The notes: a model not told the origin generated them from the sequence alone. A stretch of DNA of 46,780 bases from an uncultured Hungatella sp. (GCA_910585645.1 CAJUFP010000028.1:1-46780); one strand, 5' to 3'. Shown: positions 24,497 through 34,222, counted from the stretch's first letter. Made by a program: numbers and translations.

Positions 24497-25591
24497 ATGA
24501 AAATCCCATTTGTAACTTTTCTCCCAATGGAGAAAGAACTGAATAATGGTATTCGTGACGCTTTCGACCGCATTTTCACACGCTCTTGGTATATTGAGGG
24601 CGTAGAGGATGAGGCCTTTGAAAAGGCATTTGCTGAGTACTGTGGAACGGAATACTGTATTGGAGTAGGAAACGGCTTAGATGCTCTGATGCTGGCTCTT
24701 AAGGCACTTGGTATCGGCGAAGGTGATGAAGTAATTGTACCTTCCAACACCTACATTGCTACTGCTTTGGCAGTTACATATGTTGGTGCATCTCCTGTGT
24801 TCATAGAGCCAGATATTAGGACGTTCAACATCAATCCTGAACTCATCGAAGCGGCAATCACTGATAGGACTAAAGTTATTATGCCGGTTCACCTCTACGG
24901 ACAAGCATGTGATATGGATCCGATTATGGAGATAGCACATCATTACAATCTGTTTGTGGTTGAAGATTGTGCTCAAGCTCACGGAGCCACATATAAAGGG
25001 AAAAAAGTTGGAACCTTTGGTGATGCCGCCGGATTTTCCTTCTATCCTGGAAAGAACCTCGGTGCCCTTGGCGACGCTGGTGCAGCTGTGACAAATGATA
25101 AAGAGTTGGCTGATAAGATTCGCGCTTTAGGTAACTATGGTTCTGATTGTAAATATCATCACATCTATAAAGGTAACAACAGCCGATTGGATGAACTCCA
25201 GGCTGCGTTCTTGTCTGCCAAACTTCCACATCTTGAGAGGATGAATGAGGAGCGCAGACGAATTGCCCAGATGTATACGGAAGGGATACGAAATCCGAAG
25301 GTGATAACGCCGTATGTGATTCCCAACTGTGTACCTGTTTGGCACATCTATGGTATTCGTTGCAAGGATAGAGATGCTCTTGAAAAACATCTAAATGAAA
25401 AAGGAATCGGAACTAACAAACATTATCCAATTCCGATACATCTTCAAGAATGTTATAAAGATTTGAAGATTCAGAAAGGGGCGTTGCCAGTTGCAGAAAA
25501 AATAAGCGATACAGAGTTGAGTCTTCCAATGTTTTATGGAATGACGGATGAGGAAATTAAATATGTGATTAAAGTAATCAATGAATTTTAA
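24497..25591 (+). CDS. fdtB: DegT-family sugar 3-aminotransferase (FdtB/QdtB-like)
   Basis: A 364-residue PLP enzyme of the DegT/DnrJ/EryC1/StrS family. It should transfer an amino group from glutamate to the 3-keto group of a dTDP-6-deoxyhexose. The PLP lysine is Lys186 in FYPGKNLGALGD, EDCAQAHGA is the cofactor region, and the N-terminus MKIPFVTFLPMEKEL is typical of FdtB/QdtB. I choose ATG 24497, which has GAGG six bases upstream, over ATG 24485. The nearby 3,4-ketoisomerase and acetyltransferase make the product a 3-acetamido-3,6-dideoxyhexose; galacto (Fuc3NAc) or gluco (Qui3NAc) cannot be decided by eye. Confidence 0.85.
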   Translation: MKIPFVTFLPMEKELNNGIRDAFDRIFTRSWYIEGVEDEAFEKAFAEYCGTEYCIGVGNGLDALMLALKALGIGEGDEVIVPSNTYIATALAVTYVGASPVFIEPDIRTFNINPELIEAAITDRTKVIMPVHLYGQACDMDPIMEIAHHYNLFVVEDCAQAHGATYKGKKVGTFGDAAGFSFYPGKNLGALGDAGAAVTNDKELADKIRALGNYGSDCKYHHIYKGNNSRLDELQAAFLSAKLPHLERMNEERRRIAQMYTEGIRNPKVITPYVIPNCVPVWHIYGIRCKDRDALEKHLNEKGIGTNKHYPIPIHLQECYKDLKIQKGALPVAEKISDTELSLPMFYGMTDEEIKYVIKVINEF

Positions 25592-25629
25592 TGATAGCCG
25601 ATTGATATGATAGAAAGTGGATGAGATAA

Positions 25630-26133
25630 ATGAAGTTGAGAAGGCTAGAACTTAGAGATGCACCACTGATGTTGGAGTGGATGCATGATGAAAGAGCTAC
25701 ACATGATTTACGGGCAGATTTTTCTAAGAAAACAATTCAGGATGCTGAAAATTTTATCAGAGTCAGTTGGAATGATAATGAGAATATCAATCTTGCTATT
25801 GTTTGCGATCTTGATGAATACATGGGTACAGTAAGTCTCAAACATGTCCAAAATGGAAGTGCAGAGTTTGCTATTATCGTTCGTACTTCGGTAATGGGGC
25901 TTGGCTATTCGAAATATGGAATGGAGAAGATTTTAAAAATGGGATTTGAAGATATGGATTTACAGGCAATTTATTGGTGTGTTGATTCGGCGAATAAACG
26001 AGCAGTTAGATTTTATGATAAAAATGGATATAAAAAAACTTCTCCTGATCGGATTGTGAACGAAGGGGTACGATTACGATACAGCAAAGAGCAAATCGAA
26101 CGCTACTACTGGTATCTGGTTCAAGCAAGATAA
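25630..26133 (+). CDS. GNAT N-acetyltransferase
   Basis: A 167-residue acetyltransferase of the RimJ/RimL-like GNAT type. The acetyl-CoA region is RTSVMGLGYSKYGME, and YWCVDSANKRAVRFYDKNGY is the family's C-terminal pattern. Placed between the sugar aminotransferase and the ketoisomerase, it probably acetylates the 3-amino sugar. Its core resembles the N-terminal half of the next gene, but here the first 60 residues, including the stretch around HDERATHDLRADF, are complete. GTGGATGAGA precedes the ATG. Confidence 0.8.
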   Translation: MKLRRLELRDAPLMLEWMHDERATHDLRADFSKKTIQDAENFIRVSWNDNENINLAIVCDLDEYMGTVSLKHVQNGSAEFAIIVRTSVMGLGYSKYGMEKILKMGFEDMDLQAIYWCVDSANKRAVRFYDKNGYKKTSPDRIVNEGVRLRYSKEQIERYYWYLVQAR

Positions 26134-26395
26134 ATAATTATCCAGATGCGAGGATAGTTCGCTGTATGTACTCAAAATTACTCTAGAGAGAATAGCTGGC
26201 AAAAGTCACTTATGTGGTTTGCAAGAAAGCATAACATCGAAATTTGTAAACTAAATAATCTATACGGTATAAAGGATTTGATTTTTTATCTGCGGAATTT
26301 GATAGAATTTTGAGACCGGAAGGAAAGACAGTTTTAGACCATTTAGAATATGAAAAAATTCGTACACCTATAGCTAATTTATTGAACTAGATGAA
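26134..26395 (+). pseudogene. Degraded fragment, possibly of a sugar formyltransferase
   Basis: Reading across one frameshift gives LYGIKDLIF joined to FLSAEFDRILRPE, resembling the interior of methionyl-tRNA-formyltransferase-like sugar N-formyltransferases. Stops interrupt all frames before and after. It would mark a lost formylation gene in an amino-sugar locus. The match is by memory of the family only, so the identity is tentative; that the stretch is non-functional as protein is clearer. Confidence 0.4.
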
Positions 26396-26421
26396 GAACC
26401 TTAAGCCTAAGGAGTATGCAG

Positions 26422-27255
26422 ATGTATTTAAGAGAATTTAAGAAAGAAGATAAACCATTAATTTTTGAGTGGGTACAGAATGAAGAGTTCTCTTTCGTTA
26501 TTGCTTCCGATACAGATGAGTATATGGGAATGGTGAGTCTTAAACATATAGAAGAGGGAAGTGCTGAATTGGAAGTTATTGTCCGCAAAGAGGCAATGGG
26601 ACATGGCTATGCTTGGTTTGGTGTGGAGGCTATAATTCATAAAGCTTTTAATGAGCTTCAGTTGAAAAGTATCTATTGGTGTGTATCACGGGAAAATGTA
26701 AGAGCTATACGTTTTTTTAACAAACATAATTTCCATGAAGCGGTGGATGTTCCAGAGAAAATCTTACAGCGTTATGAAAATGGTGCTTCGCTGAAATGGT
26801 ATTTTGTACTTAAAGGTGATGAGACTAATATTAGAGATTATGTTGCAGGCTGCCGAGTTATTCACATTAAGACTATACCGACCATTAATGCTGGAGAACT
26901 CTCTTTTTTTGAAGGAACTCATGAGATACCGTTTGATATAAAACGTATCTACTATATATCAAAGGTTCCGGAGGGCGTAAGACGTGGATTTCATGCGCAT
27001 AAGGAATTGAAGCAGATGCTGTTTTGTCCGTATGGACGTATACAATTGATTCTTGAGAATAAGCACGGACGTGAGGAGATTGAATTATCGGATCCGTCCA
27101 TAGGTGTTGTAATTGAGGAGCCTACATGGAGAGAAATGCTTTGGCTGCAGAAGGATTCCGTACTGTGTGTGGCGGCATCGGACTTCTATAAGGTTGAAGA
27201 TTATATTAGGGATTATGAGGAGTTTAAGACATTTGTTTGTAAAATCCCATTATAA
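26422..27255 (+). CDS. GNAT (truncated)-ketoisomerase fusion, FdtA/WxcM-like
   Basis: A 277-residue two-part protein. Residues 1-135 are GNAT-like (YMGMVSLKHIEEGSAE, MGHGYAWFG) but lack about 27 residues after FEWVQNEEF that the neighbouring GNAT has, so this half may be inactive. Residues about 145-277 are a WxcM/FdtA cupin, the dTDP-4-dehydro-6-deoxyglucose 3,4-ketoisomerase fold, with RGFHAHKELKQ carrying the active-site histidines. Fusions of this kind exist (FdtD of Shewanella). ATG 26422 is preferred because AAGGAG is seven bases upstream; ATG 26416 lies only one base after it. It supplies the 3-keto substrate for the aminotransferase. Confidence 0.85.
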   Translation: MYLREFKKEDKPLIFEWVQNEEFSFVIASDTDEYMGMVSLKHIEEGSAELEVIVRKEAMGHGYAWFGVEAIIHKAFNELQLKSIYWCVSRENVRAIRFFNKHNFHEAVDVPEKILQRYENGASLKWYFVLKGDETNIRDYVAGCRVIHIKTIPTINAGELSFFEGTHEIPFDIKRIYYISKVPEGVRRGFHAHKELKQMLFCPYGRIQLILENKHGREEIELSDPSIGVVIEEPTWREMLWLQKDSVLCVAASDFYKVEDYIRDYEEFKTFVCKIPL

Positions 27256-27288
27256 TACTCAAATAGTTGATATAATATGGAGAAAGAT

Positions 27289-28548
27289 ATGATAGAAATA
27301 TTGGTGAGTGGATTCTTTTTGTTTCTTGGACTTACATACAAGAAAAAGATTAATCCATTGGTAGTGTTTAACGGGATATGGTTTATTTGCTTTTTTTTAT
27401 ATAGATTGGGCTTTTCGTCAGCATATGATAATAAAATACCTTTTTTGGTAAGCATTGTATTCGTTTCGATGCTGATTACATTTAATATGGGGTTTATCTT
27501 AGGAAAGTCTCTGAAGAATAAAAGAGGCATTGTGTTGAAGATTTCTTTAATTAAAGCTCGTACAAAAGAAGAATACCTGAATATAGTTTTCCATATATAT
27601 TTTTCCCTTATAATTATAGAGGTCATCTTATTCAAAGGCGTACCTTTGTTGTGGACACTTCAGGGGCGAACGGATGTTTCGTATGTTACATTTGGAATAC
27701 CATCACTACACGGATTTATTAACTCGTTGGCGTGGTTTATAGTTAGTATTTCGTTTATTGAGTTCTTAAATAGTAAAAGTAAAGTGGCACTAAGAAATAT
27801 TATAATGATTAATTTGATATTTGTCTTTTTATTAGCTAGACAATCGATGGTTACAGAGATTATACAATTAGTGACTATATATTTTTGTAAAAGAAGACTG
27901 GAAGTTAAAAAACTTTGTGTGCTTTTATTGCTATTTGTGATTGGTTTCGGATTAATCGGTAATTTGAGAACCCCACCAGAGGTCATTATAAGAAATTCCG
28001 GATTCCGGTTCAATGTTCCAATATTTTTGCTCGGAATAGTTTGGGTATATATGTATATGATTTCACCTATAGCTAATATAATATATTTTATTGAAAACTT
28101 TACTAATTTTCAATATGGCGTTTTTTCACTGATAAATTTTCTACCTACTGTTGTTGTAAATCGAATTAATATTACAACGAGAGGAGAGGTTGGAACTTAC
28201 TTGGTAAATGAGGCTTTTAATATGTCGACAGGATTAATGCCGATATATGGCGACTTTGGCGTTATTGGAATTGCGCTCTTTTTTACGCTTATAGGGCTTA
28301 TGGGGGGAGTATTATGGCGAAAGATGAGGTGTTCAAATTACAGCGATGAGATAGTGTGTATGTATTCCATATACAGTGGGGCAATAGCATTAATGTTTTT
28401 CTTTAATGAATTTATCACATTGCCAATTATTATTCAGTTTATATATAGTAGTTTTCTTTTCAGAAATTACTTTTATTGCCGAAACAAAAATGATCATAAA
28501 CCTGTCTCCAATATAAAGAAAATGAAAAATATTTCGGTTTACAGTTAA
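27289..28548 (+). CDS. wzy: Oligosaccharide repeat-unit polymerase (Wzy)
   Basis: A 419-residue integral membrane protein with about ten to twelve hydrophobic segments and a large loop in the C-terminal half, as expected for Wzy, which joins lipid-linked repeat units on the outer face. Sequence is poorly conserved in this family, so the call rests on topology, motifs such as LMPIYGDFGVIGIALFF, and the presence of Wzx and transferases. GGAG lies six bases before ATG 27289; ATG 27277 lacks a site. It is one of the most AT-rich genes in the window. Confidence 0.8.
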   Translation: MIEILVSGFFLFLGLTYKKKINPLVVFNGIWFICFFLYRLGFSSAYDNKIPFLVSIVFVSMLITFNMGFILGKSLKNKRGIVLKISLIKARTKEEYLNIVFHIYFSLIIIEVILFKGVPLLWTLQGRTDVSYVTFGIPSLHGFINSLAWFIVSISFIEFLNSKSKVALRNIIMINLIFVFLLARQSMVTEIIQLVTIYFCKRRLEVKKLCVLLLLFVIGFGLIGNLRTPPEVIIRNSGFRFNVPIFLLGIVWVYMYMISPIANIIYFIENFTNFQYGVFSLINFLPTVVVNRINITTRGEVGTYLVNEAFNMSTGLMPIYGDFGVIGIALFFTLIGLMGGVLWRKMRCSNYSDEIVCMYSIYSGAIALMFFFNEFITLPIIIQFIYSSFLFRNYFYCRNKNDHKPVSNIKKMKNISVYS

Positions 28549-28600
28549 CAAATCGTTTGTCAGGCTTAATTGTTTAAAGAAATACTTTGGGGGAATATAT

Positions 28601-29815
28601 ATGAAAGAAATACTTGTAATTACAAATAGTTTATATCCTGACTTAAATGCAAATTCGAATATAGCATATGAAATTGCAAAATTTTTGAAAGAAAGCTATA
28701 ATTGTGATGTGACTGTTATGGGATATAGAGATAATATGTTTAATTATGCAGGGAACAAAAATGCAGTAAATATCATTGAAGTAAAAGGCATATCCTCTAT
28801 AAATTCAATTGTGAAAAAATGTAAACAAAAAGGAAAAATGAAATTGCTATTACATCCAATGGCAGTTTTGTTTGTAATTCTTAGACTGCTCGAAAGAGAA
28901 GGTGAATTTAAAAAAATCTTATATAAAAAGGAAATTGAAAAATCGATTGGCAAACAAAATTATGATTGTATTGTTGCGTTTTCAGAGCCAACATATGTGT
29001 TAGAGGCATTAAGCGAGGTGGATTGCAATATACCATATATTTCATACAAATTGGATCCGTGGTCTTCTCACTATCTTCGAAATACAAATAAAAATGAGTT
29101 AAAGAAAGAATTGAAATCCGACGAAAAAGCAAGCGCTATAGTAATAACCAAGGCTATGGAAAACTGGGTGAAAACAAATGGAAAAAAACTGAATAAGAAA
29201 ACATATGCATTTGAACTTCCATGTGTGACAGAGCATGCGATTGGAAATAAATATGAGGCGTTTGATGATAAAAAGATAAATTGCGTATTTGCGGGGGGAT
29301 TGTATAAGGATATTCGAAATCCAAGATATATGATTGAACTGTTTAAACTAATAAATAGTGATAAAATAATCCTCCATATTTTTGGGAACTTGTATCATGG
29401 ATTGACCATGCCAGAAAATTTGCCTCAGAATATTATATATCATGGAAATGTAGATTCGGAGAAATCGATAAGTATAATGCAAAGCGCAGATGTTTTGGTA
29501 AATCTAGGAAATACCATAAGCAATCAGATGCCAAGTAAAGTATTAACATATATTTCTCTGGGAAAGCCTATTTTAAATATTGTTAAAATTGAAAACTGCC
29601 CATCAATAGAATATCTAAAAGAATACCCGTACGCCATTAGTGTTTTTGAAAATCGTAGAATTGATCAAGGGATTATAAGCAAAATTGAAGATTTTTGTAT
29701 AACAATGAAAGGTAAAGGTTTACCTTATGAGTATATTAAAGAAAAATATAAGGAATGCACGTTGGATTATGTTGGGCAAGAGTTGTATGCTATCATAAAA
29801 AAAATATCAAAATAG
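28601..29815 (+). CDS. GT-B glycosyltransferase (GT4-like)
   Basis: A 404-residue GT-B enzyme. MKEILVITNSLYPDLNANS opens the acceptor domain; the donor domain contains VFAGGLYKDIRNPRYMIELF, HGNVDSEKS and ADVLVNLGNTISNQMPSKV, the loop that usually contacts the nucleotide sugar. No membrane segments. GGGGGA lies six bases before the ATG. Very AT-rich, like wzy and wzx around it. Donor unknown. Confidence 0.82.
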   Translation: MKEILVITNSLYPDLNANSNIAYEIAKFLKESYNCDVTVMGYRDNMFNYAGNKNAVNIIEVKGISSINSIVKKCKQKGKMKLLLHPMAVLFVILRLLEREGEFKKILYKKEIEKSIGKQNYDCIVAFSEPTYVLEALSEVDCNIPYISYKLDPWSSHYLRNTNKNELKKELKSDEKASAIVITKAMENWVKTNGKKLNKKTYAFELPCVTEHAIGNKYEAFDDKKINCVFAGGLYKDIRNPRYMIELFKLINSDKIILHIFGNLYHGLTMPENLPQNIIYHGNVDSEKSISIMQSADVLVNLGNTISNQMPSKVLTYISLGKPILNIVKIENCPSIEYLKEYPYAISVFENRRIDQGIISKIEDFCITMKGKGLPYEYIKEKYKECTLDYVGQELYAIIKKISK

Positions 29816-29828
29816 GGCTTTGAGTATA

Positions 29829-31352
29829 ATGAAGAGTTTGGAGACAAAGAAGAAAAGCATATATAATCTTACAAGCGAATTGATGTATCAATTCGCTGCT
29901 ATCGGATTTGGCATAATAATACCTAGAATGTTTTTGCTGAACCTTGGTTCAGAAACGAATGGGTTGGTTTCATCGGTAACTCAGATTTTGACTTATGTAG
30001 CATTAGTAGAGGCGGGAATTGGAGCAGCTGCACTACAAGCATTATATAAACCAATCAATAATAATGATAGATTTGAGATAAATGGAATCATATCAGCCAC
30101 ACGTCGTTTCTATGATAAAGTGGGAGGAGTATATTTATCAATTCTACTTCTCCTGGCATTTATATTTCCGTTTACTGTAAAGACGGATATATCTTATTTC
30201 ACAATTGTTTTTGTTGTCATTGTAAGTGGCATTCCAAGTGTGATCAGCTATTTTTTTCAAGCTAGGTATGTAATTTTTTTGAATGCAAATGGAAAGGCTT
30301 ACATAAGTAAAAATATTATAACAATTACGTTTGTTGCTACCAGCGCATTGAAAATAATTTTCTTATATTCTGGCTTTGGTGTTGTGCTGGTTCAAGGGAT
30401 TTCAATAGTTGGAACATTTATCCAAGCTTTCTATATTGAACTATATATACGGAGACACTACAATTGGCTCTCTACCACGGATATACCTAACTTTGATTCT
30501 ATAAAGCAAAGTAAAAATGCTTTGATTCATCAAATAGCTTGGATTGTTACGAGCAATACTGATGTCGTTATTTTAACTTATTTTGCTGGATTAAAAACTG
30601 TAAGTGTTTATACCATCTACAAGTTGCTGCTTAGTGTGGTGGATGGAATTGTCAATTCAATTCTTAATACCATACACTATATTTTAGGAAAAAAATACCA
30701 AGAAAGCAAAGAAGAATACATAAAATACTTTGATATTATAGAAGTATTAATAGTCACATTATCATTTTCATTATTCTTGATAGCAAGAACATTGATCTTA
30801 CCGTTTTTAAGAATTTATACAAGCGGCATCGAGGATATTAATTATATCGATAACGTTCTTTCATATCTTTTTGTAATAGCTCACATTTTAGTTGAGGCGC
30901 GATCGCCTTCGTGGGAAACAATTTCGGTAGCGGGAAATTTTAAAGAAACACAAAAGGTTTCTGTATATGAAGCGGTAATCAACTTATCCTTTTCTCTTTT
31001 GCTAGTCAAATTCATGAACATATATGGAGTATTATTGGGAACTATATTAGCTTCGACATATCGACTTGTAAGAATGGTAGAGTATTCAAATAAAGACATT
31101 CTTAATAGAAGCACAATAAATACGTATAGAAGATATATAATTAACACGATTCTTTTCTTGCTATTATCCTTTTTGATAAATAATTTTTTCGGATTATTGA
31201 GCCTCAATGACTACTACCAAATATTTGCATTTGCTGTTGTGTTGATAATTATTGTAGTCCCTCTATTTTTGTTTACAACCTTAATATTTGAAAAAAATGT
31301 GAGAAGCAATTTACTTTACTTGATAAAAAATCTGCGTAGTGAGGGGAATTGA
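29829..31352 (+). CDS. wzx: Polysaccharide flippase (Wzx)
   Basis: A 507-residue MATE/MVF-type membrane protein with about twelve to fourteen transmembrane segments. It should move undecaprenyl-diphosphate-linked repeat units across the membrane. The N-terminal NLTSELMYQFAAIGFGIIIPRMF followed by GSETNGLVSSV is typical of Wzx. ATG 29829 is used; the same frame could begin at TTG 29820. The next gene starts two bases after the stop. Together with wzy it defines a Wzx/Wzy-dependent pathway. Confidence 0.88.
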   Translation: MKSLETKKKSIYNLTSELMYQFAAIGFGIIIPRMFLLNLGSETNGLVSSVTQILTYVALVEAGIGAAALQALYKPINNNDRFEINGIISATRRFYDKVGGVYLSILLLLAFIFPFTVKTDISYFTIVFVVIVSGIPSVISYFFQARYVIFLNANGKAYISKNIITITFVATSALKIIFLYSGFGVVLVQGISIVGTFIQAFYIELYIRRHYNWLSTTDIPNFDSIKQSKNALIHQIAWIVTSNTDVVILTYFAGLKTVSVYTIYKLLLSVVDGIVNSILNTIHYILGKKYQESKEEYIKYFDIIEVLIVTLSFSLFLIARTLILPFLRIYTSGIEDINYIDNVLSYLFVIAHILVEARSPSWETISVAGNFKETQKVSVYEAVINLSFSLLLVKFMNIYGVLLGTILASTYRLVRMVEYSNKDILNRSTINTYRRYIINTILFLLLSFLINNFFGLLSLNDYYQIFAFAVVLIIIVVPLFLFTTLIFEKNVRSNLLYLIKNLRSEGN

Positions 31353-31354
31353 TT

Positions 31355-32395
31355 ATGAGTGTATTTTTCAATAAAACATTACTTATTACTGGTGGAACAG
31401 GAAGCTTTGGAAATACAGTTCTCAAGCACTTCATTGAGTCAGACATCGGCCAGATCAGAATCTTTAGCCGTGATGAGAAAAAACAAGACGACATGAGGCA
31501 CGAGATTCAGGCGAAGTATCCTGATTTCGCGTCCAAGGTGAAGTTCTACATTGGCGACGTGAGAGATCCTCGGTCTATAGCGGATGCTATGCCAGGAGTT
31601 GACTATATCTTTCATGCAGCAGCCCTTAAGCAAGTTCCGTCCTGTGAGTTCTTTCCTATGCAAGCGGTGAAGACCAATGTTGAAGGGACAGATAATATGC
31701 TCCACGCTGCTATTGAAGCGAGAGTTAAGCGTGTTGTGTGCCTAAGCACGGATAAAGCTGCGTATCCGATAAATGCCATGGGAATTAGCAAGGCAATGAT
31801 GGAGCATGTCATTACGGCGAATGCTCGTGTCGCAGCCGAAGGTGGTGATACAGTAATCTGTTGTACTCGTTACGGTAATGTAATGTGTTCCCGTGGATCA
31901 GTAATACCTCTCTTCATAGATCAGATAAGAGCCGGCAATCCGTTAACAATCACCAATCCGGAAATGACAAGATTCCTTATGAACCTTGATGAGGCCGTTG
32001 ACTTGGTTCGATTTGCATTTGAACACGCTAATCCAGGCGATCTATTTGTTCAGAAGGCTGAAGCAAGTACTATTGGAGACCTAGCTAAGGCTGTGCAGCA
32101 ACTCTTTGGTGATACTGGGACGTGTATTATTGGTACAAGACATGGCGAGAAACTTTATGAAACTCTGCTTACAACCGAGGAACGCTTAAGAAGTGAAGAT
32201 ATGGGACAGTACTTCCGCGTTTCAGCAGATACTAGAGATCTGAACTATGATAAGTATTTTATACAAGGTCAGGTTCAAACACAGGCTGACGAGGCTTATA
32301 CGAGCCATAACACTGTAAGGCTTGATGTCGAAGAAACTGTGAAAAAACTGTTGACAACAGATTATGTAAAAGAAGCATTGGAGGAGCAGAAGTGA
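31355..32395 (+). CDS. UDP-GlcNAc 4,6-dehydratase/5-epimerase (CapE/FnlA-like)
   Basis: A 346-residue soluble SDR that takes UDP-GlcNAc into the UDP-2-acetamido-2,6-dideoxy-L-hexose pathway. TGGTGSFG (12-19) binds NAD(P). The usual catalytic Tyr is replaced by Met in MGISK (Met142, Lys146), a peculiarity of the CapE/WbjB/FnlA group. HAAALKQVP and TRYGNV are also typical. GAGGGG lies eight bases before ATG 31355. It overlaps the next gene by four bases. The next two nucleotide-sugar enzymes complete the route. Confidence 0.92.
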   Translation: MSVFFNKTLLITGGTGSFGNTVLKHFIESDIGQIRIFSRDEKKQDDMRHEIQAKYPDFASKVKFYIGDVRDPRSIADAMPGVDYIFHAAALKQVPSCEFFPMQAVKTNVEGTDNMLHAAIEARVKRVVCLSTDKAAYPINAMGISKAMMEHVITANARVAAEGGDTVICCTRYGNVMCSRGSVIPLFIDQIRAGNPLTITNPEMTRFLMNLDEAVDLVRFAFEHANPGDLFVQKAEASTIGDLAKAVQQLFGDTGTCIIGTRHGEKLYETLLTTEERLRSEDMGQYFRVSADTRDLNYDKYFIQGQVQTQADEAYTSHNTVRLDVEETVKKLLTTDYVKEALEEQK

Positions 32396-33249
32396 AGTTT
32401 TTAGTACTCGGCTGTAACGGTATGGCCGGACATATGATTAGTCTGTATCTTAAAGAACAAGGCTATGACGTTGATGGTTATGCAAGAATTGAATCAAATT
32501 ATGTTCATACTTTTACTGGAGATGCAAGGGATACTGGATTTCTAAAGGACACTATAGATAAAGGGAAGTACAATGTGGTAATAAACTGCATAGGAATTTT
32601 AAACAGATTTGCAGAAAAGGATCATGAAAAAGCTGTTTTTTTAAACGCATATCTTCCGCAGTTCTTGGCTAAGGTAACAGAAGGTTCTGAAATTCAGGTC
32701 ATACACATTAGTACGGATTGTGTTTTCAGCGGTAGAAGAGGAGGGTACGTTGAATCTGATTTTCCAGATGGGGAATTGTTCTACGATCGTTCAAAAGCTC
32801 TTGGTGAACTGAATAACAAAAAAGACGTGACATTTAGAATGTCTATAATAGGTCCGGATTTAAAACCTGAAGGAATCGGTTTGATTAATTGGTTTATGCA
32901 GCAGAAGGGTAAGGTCAAGGGATACAAAAATGCTATGTGGACAGGACAGACTACGCTTCAACTTGCAAAGACGATAGAGAACGCTGCAATACAGAGGGTG
33001 CATGGGCTTTACAACATGGTTCCGGCAGAAAGCATAAGCAAGTACGATATGCTTGTTCTGTTTAATAAATATCTGAGGAAAGAACCAATAGATATTGAGC
33101 CAGAGGAGAATTTCAGAATAGATAAAAGTCTTAAAAGAACAAACTATGAATTGTTTAGTTATAAGATTCCTATATATGAGGATCAGATAAAAGAACTTGG
33201 CGAGTGGATGGAGGAACACAAGAATTTATATCCACATTATGAACTATAG
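32392..33249 (+). CDS. RmlD-like UDP-4-keto-6-deoxy-L-hexosamine reductase
   Basis: A 285-residue reductive SDR: GCNGMAG (7-13), HISTDCVFSG, and catalytic Tyr131-xxx-Lys135 in YDRSK. It should reduce the keto product of the CapE-like enzyme. It is much shorter than CapF/FnlB (about 370 residues with a C-terminal cupin that drives the L-FucNAc route). A compact RmlD-like enzyme in this place resembles WbvR, which leads to UDP-L-RhaNAc and then L-QuiNAc. GTG start with GGAGGAG upstream and a 4-base overlap with the previous gene. Confidence 0.88.
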   Translation: MKFLVLGCNGMAGHMISLYLKEQGYDVDGYARIESNYVHTFTGDARDTGFLKDTIDKGKYNVVINCIGILNRFAEKDHEKAVFLNAYLPQFLAKVTEGSEIQVIHISTDCVFSGRRGGYVESDFPDGELFYDRSKALGELNNKKDVTFRMSIIGPDLKPEGIGLINWFMQQKGKVKGYKNAMWTGQTTLQLAKTIENAAIQRVHGLYNMVPAESISKYDMLVLFNKYLRKEPIDIEPEENFRIDKSLKRTNYELFSYKIPIYEDQIKELGEWMEEHKNLYPHYEL

Positions 33250-33265
33250 AAAGGAATGAATTAAA

Positions 33266-34222
33266 ATGGAAAATACAATTTGTGTAGCTTGTGGTTCGAT
33301 TTGTTCTAAAGAAGTACAAGCAAAAAATTGGGGATATGTTGGAAAAGTTGATCAAGTATATACCTACATGCTCTGTAATTGCTGTGGCTCTTTAAATAGG
33401 AAAAAAAAGGATATAGATTATGGCAAGATTTATGATGATACTTACGCTGGTTATAGTAAAGTACAACAGTTGAGCAGTCATAGAATACTACGAAATCTAA
33501 GGAAAGTACGAAATTCTTATGCCTTTACCAAAAGATTTAATCTGATTGGATTTGTTCTGAATAAATTACGTCCTGCGACTATCTCGTTACCAACTAAATA
33601 TGTTAAAGAGCTTAGAAAAGGAAAGACATTGCTAGATGTTGGTTGTAGATATGGTAACATGATCTATCAATTATATGAGGGGGGGTTAGTGAATGTTGAC
33701 GGAATAGAGCCCTTTCTTGAAGATGATATAGAATACGAGAATGGACTGGTAATTAAAAAAGCATTTTTGGCTGATGTAAAGAAAAAATATGACATCATTT
33801 TTTATGATAATGTATTCGAGCATCTTGAGAGTCCTGTTTCTGATATGATGATTGCAAAATCAAAATTAAACATGGACGGTAAGATTGTGTGTGTTTTTCC
33901 AGGATATGGAGATATGACTAGAAAGTTTTGCGGAAATTCCTACATTATTCAGCCTCCACAGCATGTAGCGCTTTATACAGAGCAGGGGATTAGAAGCATA
34001 GCGGAAAGAGCGGAATTGAAAGTTATAGAGATCAAAAAGACGAGTATCTATGAATGGTATCTCAAGAGTTATTGGATAGAAAAAGGCTTGATGTTGACTG
34101 GAAAATACTATCGTATACCGGAATTAGAAAAAAAGGTTCCTAGAAAAGTTTTGTCAGAAATAAAGAAGAGCGTAGAAAAAAATAAAGATGGGGACTTTTA
34201 TACTGTTGTATTTGGAGTATGA
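33266..34222 (+). CDS. Class I SAM methyltransferase with zinc-ribbon N-terminus
   Basis: A 318-residue soluble methyltransferase. Two cysteine pairs (Cys6/Cys9 and Cys37/Cys40) form a probable zinc ribbon before the catalytic domain. The SAM-binding motif LLDVGCRYG is near 122-130 and YDNVFEHL matches the post-motif region. Such proteins O- or C-methylate sugars; lying between the RmlD-like reductase and the 2-epimerase, it may methylate a sugar of the repeat unit. AAAGGAATG precedes the ATG. Substrate unknown. Confidence 0.82.
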   Translation: MENTICVACGSICSKEVQAKNWGYVGKVDQVYTYMLCNCCGSLNRKKKDIDYGKIYDDTYAGYSKVQQLSSHRILRNLRKVRNSYAFTKRFNLIGFVLNKLRPATISLPTKYVKELRKGKTLLDVGCRYGNMIYQLYEGGLVNVDGIEPFLEDDIEYENGLVIKKAFLADVKKKYDIIFYDNVFEHLESPVSDMMIAKSKLNMDGKIVCVFPGYGDMTRKFCGNSYIIQPPQHVALYTEQGIRSIAERAELKVIEIKKTSIYEWYLKSYWIEKGLMLTGKYYRIPELEKKVPRKVLSEIKKSVEKNKDGDFYTVVFGV

